A DNA stretch of 64,000 nt, taken from contig NZ_CACSJA010000023.1 of the NCBI RefSeq assembly GCF_902706035.1, positions 22,486 to 86,485 of the forward strand, in the 5' to 3' direction. Shown piece after piece: positions 58,039 to 64,000 of the stretch. The stretch comes from Pantoea sp. 18069 (lineage in GTDB: Bacteria > Pseudomonadota > Gammaproteobacteria > Burkholderiales > Burkholderiaceae_C). The position numbers and the translations under genes were made by a program. The notes beneath the pieces are model-generated. The model was not told the DNA's origin and did not search any database. It worked only from the letters and a program-made list of their open reading frames with translations. Position 1 is the stretch's first letter; each line of letters begins with the position of its first letter.

Positions 58039-59082
58039 ATGATCGACATTCGGGGGCTTTCCCAGATCTACCAGGGCGCGACGGGCCCGGTCGAGGCCTT
58101 GCGCGGCATCGACCTGCATATCGAGGCCGGTGAGGTGTTCGGCATCATCGGCCGCAGCGGCGCGGGCAAGAGTTCGCTGGTGCGCTGCATCAACTTGCTC
58201 AACCGCCCGACCCACGGCGAAGTGATCGTCAACGGCCGCGACCTGACCAAACTCAATGACGCCGACCTGCGCGCCGCGCGCCGCGACATCGGCATGGTGT
58301 TCCAGCACTTCAACCTGCTGTCCTCGCGCACCGTGTTCGACAACGCCGCGCTGCCGCTCGAACTCGTGGGCATGTCCAGGGAAGCGATACGCGCGCGCGT
58401 CGAGCCCCTGCTCGAACTCGTGGGCCTGACCGCGCTGCGCGACCGCTACCCGTCGCAGATCTCGGGCGGGCAAAAGCAGCGCGTGGGCATTGCGCGCGCG
58501 CTCGCCAGCAACCCCAAGGTGCTGCTCAGCGACGAAGCCACGTCGGCGCTGGACCCCGAGACCACGCGTTCCATTCTCGACCTGCTGCGCAAGGTCAACC
58601 GCGAGCTGGGCCTGACGGTGGTGCTGATCACCCACCAGATGCAGGTCATCAAGCAGATCGCCGACCGCGTGGCGGTGATCGACGCCGGGCGCATCGCCGA
58701 AATCGGCCCGGTCATCGACGTCTTCACGCGCCCGCAGCAGGCCATCACCAAGAGCCTGATCGACGAGATACTGCCCCAGGAACTGCCGGCCAGCGTGCTC
58801 GCACGCGTGCGCACGCTCGCGGCCAATCTCAAGGGGCGCGCGGGCCAGTTGCTGCGCCTGTCGTATGCGGGCGAAAGCGCCTACCAGCCCATCCTGTCGC
58901 AGATGATCCGCGACTTCGGCCTGGACCTGAGCATCCTGCACGGCCAGATCGATGAAATCCAGGAGCAGACTTTCGGCTCGCTGGCCGTGTTTGCGAGTGG
59001 CGACGCGGCGCAGATCCTGGCGGCGATCGCGCACCTGCGGGCGGCGGGCGTACAGGTCGAAACCGTACAGATCGAGGGTTGA
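58039..59082 (+). CDS. metN: Methionine ABC transporter ATP-binding protein MetN
   Basis: 347-aa ATPase of the D/L-methionine importer. Walker A IIGRSGAGKSSLVRCIN (about residues 36-52), the Q-loop in GMVFQHFNLLSSRTV, signature ISGGQKQRVGIARALAS, Walker B KVLLSDEATSALDPE, H-loop VVLITHQMQVI. The C-terminal NIL/ACT-like domain (about residues 265-345) that binds methionine for feedback inhibition is present. It is followed after 3 bp by metI and then by metQ. Upstream leader contains a terminator-like hairpin. Confidence 0.95.
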   Translation: MIDIRGLSQIYQGATGPVEALRGIDLHIEAGEVFGIIGRSGAGKSSLVRCINLLNRPTHGEVIVNGRDLTKLNDADLRAARRDIGMVFQHFNLLSSRTVFDNAALPLELVGMSREAIRARVEPLLELVGLTALRDRYPSQISGGQKQRVGIARALASNPKVLLSDEATSALDPETTRSILDLLRKVNRELGLTVVLITHQMQVIKQIADRVAVIDAGRIAEIGPVIDVFTRPQQAITKSLIDEILPQELPASVLARVRTLAANLKGRAGQLLRLSYAGESAYQPILSQMIRDFGLDLSILHGQIDEIQEQTFGSLAVFASGDAAQILAAIAHLRAAGVQVETVQIEG

Positions 59083-59085
59083 GCG

Positions 59086-59751
59086 ATGTTTGAAAATTTC
59101 TCTGAAATGATGCTGGAGCTGTTTGCCATCTCGCTGTGGGAAACCGTGGTGATGGTCGGTATCTCCGGCCTGGTCGGCGGTCTGCTGGGCATTCCGCTGG
59201 GCGTGTTCCTGCGTCTCACGGACCACGGCGGTGTGCTGGAAAACGGCCCGCTGAACAAGACCGTGGGCTGGATCGTCAATGCCGTGCGCTCGACGCCGTT
59301 CATCATCTTGCTGGTCGCGATCATTCCGTTCACGCGGCTGATCACGGGCTCGTCGATAGGCACGGGCGCGGCCGTGGTGCCGCTGACGCTCGCCGCCGCG
59401 CCGTTCATCGCGCGCCTGGTCGAAACCGCATTGCGCGAAGTCGACAACGGCCTGGTCGAAGCGGCCCAGGCCATGGGCGCGACCACCAGCCAGATCGTCT
59501 GGAAAGTGCTGCTGCCCGAAGCCCTGCCGGGCATCGTCGCCGGCCTGACCATCAGCTTCGTGAGCCTGACCGGCTACTCGGCCATGGCCGGCGCGATCGG
59601 CGGCGGCGGCCTGGGCGACCTGGGCATCCGCTACGGCTACCAGCGCTTCCTGCCGGACGTGATGCTGGCCGTGGTGATCGTGCTGATCTTTTTCGTGCAG
59701 GCCATACAGAGCCTGGGCGACTGGGTGGTGCGCCGGCTGAGCCACCGCTGA
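59086..59751 (+). CDS. metI: Methionine ABC transporter permease MetI
   Basis: 221-aa inner-membrane permease with five predicted membrane segments. Features: LFAISLWETVVMVGISGLVG, LLGIPLGVFLRLTD, STPFIILLVAIIPFTRLITG and the EAA-loop-type region LVEAAQAMGATTSQIVWKVL followed by LPEALPGIVAGLTISFVSLT and GGGGLGDLGIRYGYQRF. Typical MetI length. It is encoded 3 bp after metN and 70 bp before metQ. Confidence 0.95.
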   Translation: MFENFSEMMLELFAISLWETVVMVGISGLVGGLLGIPLGVFLRLTDHGGVLENGPLNKTVGWIVNAVRSTPFIILLVAIIPFTRLITGSSIGTGAAVVPLTLAAAPFIARLVETALREVDNGLVEAAQAMGATTSQIVWKVLLPEALPGIVAGLTISFVSLTGYSAMAGAIGGGGLGDLGIRYGYQRFLPDVMLAVVIVLIFFVQAIQSLGDWVVRRLSHR

Positions 59752-59821
59752 AGGGGCCAGCCTGTGCCGCTGGTGCAGGCCGGCCATGGTGCCCGCACAG
59801 GGCAGGGAACGAGGAAAGTCG

Positions 59822-60625
59822 ATGATGAACAAGCGCGTTGTATTGCAAACCCTGGCCCTCGCGGCCGCATTTCCTTTGAACAGCCTGAGCGCGTTCGCCG
59901 CCGACCAGCAGGTGGTCATAGGCGTCACCGCCGGCCCGCATGCGCAGATTGCCGAAGTCGCCAAGCGCGTTGCCGAAAAGAACGGCCTCAAGGTCAAGCT
60001 GGTCGAATTCGGCGACTTCATCCAGCCCAATGCGGCGCTGGTGCAAGGCGAGCTCGACGCCAACATCTACCAGCACCAGCCGTTCATGGACGCGCAGAAC
60101 AAGGACCGCGGCTACAAGCTCGTGCCCGTGGCCAAGGCCGTGAACCAGCAGATGGGCGTGTACTCGAAGAAGGTCAAGCGCCTGGAAGACCTCAAGAGCG
60201 GCGCGCGCGTGGGCATTCCCAACGACCCGACCAATGGTTCGCGCGCGCTGCTGGTGCTGGTCGAGCAAAAGCTCATCACGCTCAAGCCCGGCGTGGGCGC
60301 GCGCGCTTCGGTGCTCGACATCACGGCCAACCCGAAAAAGCTCAGGTTCGTCGAACTCGAAGCCGCGCAGCTCGCGCGCTCGCTCGACGACCTCGATGCC
60401 GCGGCCGTCAACAGCAGCTATGCCGTGGCCGCTGGCCTGTCGCCGCAAAAGGATTCGCTGGCGCTGGAGAACACCGACACGCCCTATGTCACGGTGCTGA
60501 TCGCCACGCGCGCCGGCCATGAGAAGGACGCCGACCTGCAGGCCTTCGTCAAGGCCTACCAGTCGCCCGAAGTCAAGCAGTTCGTCGACGCCACCTTCAA
60601 GGGCGCGTACACGGTCGCCTGGTAA
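59822..60625 (+). CDS. metQ: Methionine-binding protein MetQ (NlpA family)
   Basis: 267-aa periplasmic methionine-binding protein of the NlpA family. Signal peptide is about residues 1-26 (VVLQTLALAAAFPLNSLSAF ending AAD). There is no lipobox cysteine, although many MetQ proteins are lipoproteins, so this one may be soluble. Ligand-binding family segments: VVIGVTAGPHAQIAEVAKRV, LVEFGDFIQPNAALVQGELD, ANIYQHQPFMDAQNKDRGYK, RVGIPNDPTNGSRALLVLVE, AAAVNSSYAVAAGLSPQKD. Start is ATG 59822, or the next codon, after GAGGAAAG. Confidence 0.95.
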   Translation: MMNKRVVLQTLALAAAFPLNSLSAFAADQQVVIGVTAGPHAQIAEVAKRVAEKNGLKVKLVEFGDFIQPNAALVQGELDANIYQHQPFMDAQNKDRGYKLVPVAKAVNQQMGVYSKKVKRLEDLKSGARVGIPNDPTNGSRALLVLVEQKLITLKPGVGARASVLDITANPKKLRFVELEAAQLARSLDDLDAAAVNSSYAVAAGLSPQKDSLALENTDTPYVTVLIATRAGHEKDADLQAFVKAYQSPEVKQFVDATFKGAYTVAW

Positions 60626-60703
60626 GGTCGGGCCGCGCGCCCTGGATTGCCATGCGCTGTGCCCCGCGAGGTGCAGCGCTTTTTTTTCGATGGAGATGTG
60701 CCC

Positions 60704-61798
60704 ATGACCCTGCCTTTTCACGCTCTCGACCCCACGCTGTTCGCGCGCGCCCAGGCGCTGCTCGACGATGAGTGGATCGCCAAGGACGCCGATCTCGCGC
60801 CGCTGCTGCCGGTGGTGCTGGCACGCAACGTGGGCCAGGACTGGCACAAGGCGGGTACCTTCCGCCACCACCTGGTGGGCGTCGCGCGCTCGCTTGCGCT
60901 GTGGCGCCAGCCGCGCGAAGTGCGCCTGCTGGGCCTGCTGCACAGCGTCTACGGCAATGCCTTCGTCGACCTGGTGAAGTTCGATGCGGCCAGCGAGCGC
61001 GGCCGCCTGGCCGAGCTCGTCGGCGAGGGCTGCGAGCACCTGGTCTACCTTTTTTGCACCATGAGCCGCACGCAGTTCGTGCAGCGCGTGATGGCCGGCG
61101 AGATCGAGGCCGACGGCAGCGTGGTGCTCGAGAAGAACGGCGCGCCCATGGTGCTCACGCCGTTCGAAGTCGCGGCCTTCATCATCGTCAGCATGGCCGA
61201 CAGCATAGAGCAGTGGTTCAGCTGGCAGGACGACATCTATTCGCAGTTCCCGCGGGTGCAAAACGAGCGCCAGCAGGCCCAGCATTGGGCGGCATCGCTG
61301 TGGCCCGGCCCCATGCGCCCCAGCGGCCGCATGCTGCACCAGATTGCCTGCCTGGGCCAGGCGCTGCAGCACCCGGCATTGCATGACCTGCTGCCGCTGC
61401 CGCCGGTGTTCGGCCAGTGCACGCAGGCGCTGTCGCTGGCCGACGAGGCCGCGGCGACATCGCTGTACTGGTCGGTGATACAGCTCGACCAGCCGCTGGT
61501 CGATCTCGATGCCGCGACGGCCGTGCTCGAGCACGCCGTGCGCCACAACCCCTGGGTCGGCGAGCCGCAGATGGTGCTGGCGCAGCTCTACCTGTCGGCG
61601 GGACGCGGCGCCGACGCCGAGCGCGCCGCGACCAGCGCGCTGCAATGCTTCAGCGCCTGGGGCAACGCCTGGGACAAGCGCGTGCAGTGGGACGCCTGGG
61701 TGGCCTGGACGCGCATCCTGCTGCAGTCCGCGCAGCAGGGCAGCTGGCCCGGGCGGCTCGACAAGCTCAACAACCTCGCGCTGCGCACGCCGGCCTGA
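60704..61798 (+). CDS. DUF6817-like protein with TPR-like C-terminus
   Basis: 364-aa protein. The N-terminal half (about residues 55-150) resembles DUF6817, an HD-like domain: HKAGTFRHHLVGVARSLALW, RQPREVRLLGLLHSVYGNAF and ELVGEGCEHLVYLFCTMSR. The histidines and the HSVYG motif suggest a metal-binding fold. The C-terminal part (about residues 245-345) looks like helical TPR-type repeats (LDAATAVLEHAVRHNPWVGE; LAQLYLSAGRGADAERAATS). Function unknown. It sits 78 bp after metQ and before an asparaginase gene, so a link to amino-acid handling is only suggested by position. Start ATG at 60704. Confidence 0.65.
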   Translation: MTLPFHALDPTLFARAQALLDDEWIAKDADLAPLLPVVLARNVGQDWHKAGTFRHHLVGVARSLALWRQPREVRLLGLLHSVYGNAFVDLVKFDAASERGRLAELVGEGCEHLVYLFCTMSRTQFVQRVMAGEIEADGSVVLEKNGAPMVLTPFEVAAFIIVSMADSIEQWFSWQDDIYSQFPRVQNERQQAQHWAASLWPGPMRPSGRMLHQIACLGQALQHPALHDLLPLPPVFGQCTQALSLADEAAATSLYWSVIQLDQPLVDLDAATAVLEHAVRHNPWVGEPQMVLAQLYLSAGRGADAERAATSALQCFSAWGNAWDKRVQWDAWVAWTRILLQSAQQGSWPGRLDKLNNLALRTPA

Positions 61799-61909
61799 GC
61801 GGGCCAGGCCCAGGGGCAGCCACCGGCTGGCATGCGGCGACCGCCCCGGCCTACGGCCGTGCGCAGTCGCTAGGGCGCAGCATGCAGGCTGGACGGTCGA
61901 GGAGGCTCC

Positions 61910-62857
61910 ATGGGACATGTACCTTTTGTGATTGCCGTGCATGGCGGCGCCGGCACGATGTCGCCCGATCCCGCGATCGAGGCGCCTTATCACTTCGCGC
62001 TCAAGGCCGCGCTGGCCGCGGGCGCGGCGGTGCTCGAAAGCGGCGGCGCGGCGCTTGACGCGGTCCAGGCGGCCGTGGTGTCGCTCGAGGACTGCCCGTT
62101 GTTCAATGCGGGCCGGGGTTCGGTCTACACGGCCGATGCGCGCCACGAGATGGACGCGGCGGTGATGGACGGCCAGCGCCTTGCAGCGGGCGCCGTGGCC
62201 TGCGTGCACGGCGTGCGCAATCCGGTGGCGCTGGCGCGCAGCGTGCTCGAAGCTTCGGGCCATGTGCTGATGGTCGGCGAAGGCGCGCAGTGCTTTGCCC
62301 AGCAGATGGGGCTGGCCATGGAGCCCGAGGCCTACTTTCATACCGATGAACGGCTCGCCGAGCTGCGCCGCGTGCAGCAGCAGCGCAAGCCCGCCGGGAT
62401 GCAGGCGCCGCCGCAGGAGAGCGGCCATTTCGGCACGGTCGGGGCGGTGGCGCTGGACGCGGGCGGCCATCTCGCGGCCGCGGTATCGACCGGCGGCCTC
62501 ACGGCCAAGCGCGCGGGCCGCGTGGGCGACTCGGCGGTGATAGGCGCGGGCATCTATGCCAATGACCTGAGCTGCGCCGTGGTCGCCACGGGAACGGGCG
62601 AGCATTTCATCCGCACCGCAGCCGCGCACGACGTGCACGCGCGCATGGCCTACCGCGGCCAGACGCTGCAGGAAGCCGCGCCCGACGTGGTGTTCGGCGA
62701 GCTGCTGCGCATTGGCGGGCGCGGCGGCCTGATCGCGGTCGACGCCCGGGGCGAGGTGAGCATGCCGTTCAATACTTCGGGCATGTACCGCGGCGTGCAG
62801 CGCCAGGGCGAAGCCGCGTGCACCGCGATCTTCCAGGACGAGGCGCCTGGCCGTTGA
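61910..62857 (+). CDS. iaaA: Isoaspartyl peptidase/L-asparaginase (Ntn hydrolase)
   Basis: 315-aa plant-type asparaginase/isoaspartyl dipeptidase, made as a precursor that cleaves itself before the nucleophile Thr. The N-terminal motif is VIAVHGGAGTMSPDPAIEAP, with FNAGRGSVYTADARHEMDAA. The autocleavage site is SGHFGTVGAVALDAGGHLAA (Thr about residue 181), followed by STGGLTAKRAGRVGDSAVIG and the glycine loop ATGTGEHFIRTAAAHDVHAR. It releases aspartate from beta-aspartyl peptides or asparagine. Possibly co-transcribed with the DUF6817-like gene 111 bp upstream. Convergent with the symporter gene at 62859. Confidence 0.93.
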   Translation: MGHVPFVIAVHGGAGTMSPDPAIEAPYHFALKAALAAGAAVLESGGAALDAVQAAVVSLEDCPLFNAGRGSVYTADARHEMDAAVMDGQRLAAGAVACVHGVRNPVALARSVLEASGHVLMVGEGAQCFAQQMGLAMEPEAYFHTDERLAELRRVQQQRKPAGMQAPPQESGHFGTVGAVALDAGGHLAAAVSTGGLTAKRAGRVGDSAVIGAGIYANDLSCAVVATGTGEHFIRTAAAHDVHARMAYRGQTLQEAAPDVVFGELLRIGGRGGLIAVDARGEVSMPFNTSGMYRGVQRQGEAACTAIFQDEAPGR

Positions 62858-62858
62858 T

Positions 62859-63866
62859 TCAGGCCTTGGTCGGCGCGGCTGCTTCGGCCAGCGCTTCGGG
62901 GCCGGTCGCGTGGCGCGCATAGCGCCCGGCGACCCAGGCCGAAACCATCAATTGCATGGGGTGGAAAATCATCAGCGGCAGCACGATGACGCCCATGACA
63001 CTGGGCTCGAACAGCACCTTGGCCATGGGCACGCCGCTGACCAGGCTTTTCTGCGCGCCACAGAAGACGATGGTGATCTCGTCTTCCTTGGAAAAACCGC
63101 AGCGCCGCGCAAGCCAGGCGCTCAGGCCCATGGACAAGGCCAGCAGCAAACCGCAGACCAGTACCAGCGCCACGAGCGCAAGCAGCGGAATCCGGCTCCA
63201 GAGTCCGGCCACGACCGAAGCGCTGAAGGCCGAGTAGACGACCAGCAGGATGGAGCTCTGGTCCAGCCCCTTGAGGCGCTTGGCATGGCGCTGCAGGAAC
63301 GGCGAGATCCAGGGGCGCAGGCCATGGCCGAGCGCAAACGGCAGCAGCAGCTGCAGCGCGATCCGGCCCATGGCCTGCAGCGGGTCGCTGCTGGTCGCGG
63401 TCTGCGACAGCAGCAGGCCCACCAGCAGCGGCGTGAGCACAATGCCCATCAGCGTCGAGCCCGAGGCGCTGCAGATCGCGGCCGGCATGTTGCCGCGCGC
63501 CACGGCCGTGAGCGTCACGGCCGACTGCACGGTGGCCGGCAGGGTGCACAGAAACAGCACGCCCAGATACAGGTCGGGCGTCAGCAGCGGCTCGAGTACG
63601 GGGCGCAGGCCCCAGCCCAGCAGCGGGAACACCACGAAAGTGATCGCCGTGACCAGCAGGTGCAGCCGCCAATGGCTGATGCCGGCCCAGATGGCCTGGC
63701 GCGAGAGCTTGGCGCCATGCAGGAAGAACAGGAAAAAAATCACGCCCACCGTCACCCACTCCAGGCCAAGCGCGACGACGCCGTGGACAGGAAGGAAGCT
63801 GGCCAGCAGCACCGTGGCCGCGAGCATCAAAGTGAAGTTGTCAGGAAGGAATCGGGGTCGGGCCAT
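62859..63866 (-). CDS. SLC10A7-like bile acid:sodium symporter family protein
   Basis: 335-aa membrane protein of the bile acid:sodium symporter superfamily, SLC10A7/YfeH branch, with about ten hydrophobic segments. Features: PRFLPDNFTLMLAATVLLAS, VGVIFFLFFLHGAKLSRQAI, FLCTLPATVQSAVTLTAVAR, GNMPAAICSASGSTLMGIVL, and AQKSLVSGVPMAKVLFEPSV. The conserved crossover-type ATVQSAV and SASGSTL segments fit a sodium-binding site. Substrate unknown. It ends 2 bp from the convergent asparaginase gene. Start ATG at 63866. Confidence 0.92.
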   Translation of the reverse strand: MARPRFLPDNFTLMLAATVLLASFLPVHGVVALGLEWVTVGVIFFLFFLHGAKLSRQAIWAGISHWRLHLLVTAITFVVFPLLGWGLRPVLEPLLTPDLYLGVLFLCTLPATVQSAVTLTAVARGNMPAAICSASGSTLMGIVLTPLLVGLLLSQTATSSDPLQAMGRIALQLLLPFALGHGLRPWISPFLQRHAKRLKGLDQSSILLVVYSAFSASVVAGLWSRIPLLALVALVLVCGLLLALSMGLSAWLARRCGFSKEDEITIVFCGAQKSLVSGVPMAKVLFEPSVMGVIVLPLMIFHPMQLMVSAWVAGRYARHATGPEALAEAAAPTKA

Positions 63867-63926
63867 GCCGTGCTTTCATCAGAGTGCGCGTGAAACCTCG
63901 GCATTCATGCCGGGGAGGTAGAGCGC

Positions 63927-63943
63927 CGGATGCGAAGCATCCG
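63927..63943. other. Hairpin near window end
   Basis: CGGATGC-GAA-GCATCCG is a perfect 7-bp stem with a 3-nt loop, followed by ATGCTTTT on the plus strand. It lies upstream of the symporter gene. The remaining bases 63867-64000 contain no gene that I can support. Confidence 0.4.
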
Positions 63944-64000
63944 ATGCTTTTGGCCTTACCTGATCACGTTTTGTGTGATTGGCCGGGTTAAGAAAATAGC

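Noticed and set aside
59552..62920. A 1122-codon minus-strand frame opposite metI, metQ and the asparaginase gene
   Set aside because: Antisense shadow in GC-rich DNA with no recognisable domain; the plus-strand genes are conserved families.
1..64000. tRNA, rRNA, CRISPR, insertion sequence or phage genes
   Set aside because: No cloverleaf-like, rRNA-like, regularly spaced repeat or transposase/integrase sequence was recognised anywhere in the window.

Overview
The window is high-GC DNA from a betaproteobacterium, most likely a Comamonadaceae member (Comamonas/Delftia-like). The signs are three Bug/TctC-type binding proteins, a Gram-negative porin of the betaproteobacterial type, PhaR, a DUF2917 gene beside a MocR-type regulator, and LigJ-like aromatic ring-fission genes. 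No rRNA, tRNA, CRISPR array, transposase or phage gene was recognised. All assignments come from reading motifs and overall resemblance; no database search was run.

Region 1 (1-10.2 kb, minus strand) holds three tandem iron-starvation sigma modules of the FecI/FecR type. Two are complete with their TonB-dependent receptor (10182-6177 and 5618-1561). The third (1487 to beyond base 1) runs off the window. Each sigma gene has a Fur-box-like palindrome just upstream. A YciI-like gene sits between two modules. Region 2 (10.4-18.1 kb, plus strand) is a heavy-metal RND efflux operon (adaptor, pump, outer-membrane channel) followed by its likely two-component regulators. Region 3 (18.1-20.2 kb) is a DUF2917 gene divergent from a MocR-type GntR/aminotransferase regulator.

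Region 4 (20.4-42.4 kb) is the most unusual part: a catabolic cluster that looks less GC-rich than its flanks. It opens with a LysR regulator divergent from a Bug protein and a porin. A long plus-strand gene run follows (24034-37994): two 4,5-dihydroxyphthalate-decarboxylase-like enzymes, a LigJ-like 4-oxalomesaconate hydratase, a LigI-like amidohydrolase, an MFS carrier, a LigB-superfamily extradiol dioxygenase, an HpcH/HpaI aldolase, and then DUF1302, DUF1329, a YCF48-like propeller and an MMPL/RND transporter, ended by a strong terminator. An AraC regulator and two exported beta-propeller proteins complete it. An 80-bp element is shared by the promoter of the catabolic run and the promoter of the propeller pair, which suggests one AraC regulon. 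The enzymes fit a meta-cleavage route for a carboxylated polyhydroxy-aromatic compound. No LigC-type dehydrogenase or LigA-type subunit is present, so the starting substrate is open.

Region 5 (42.7-47.6 kb) is the conserved PrkA kinase-DUF444-SpoVR stress operon. Region 6 (47.7-49.8 kb) has a 4-aminobutyrate-type aminotransferase divergent from phaR, followed by a REP-like palindromic repeat. Region 7 (50.0-56.8 kb) has two sugar-acid modules, each pairing an enolase-superfamily enzyme with a Bug protein and a divergent regulator: LysR with a mandelate-racemase-like enzyme, and LacI with glucarate dehydratase. Region 8 (56.8-64.0 kb) has a Dyp-type peroxidase divergent from a metNIQ methionine ABC transporter with a terminator-like leader, then a DUF6817-like protein, an isoaspartyl peptidase/asparaginase and an SLC10A7-like sodium symporter.
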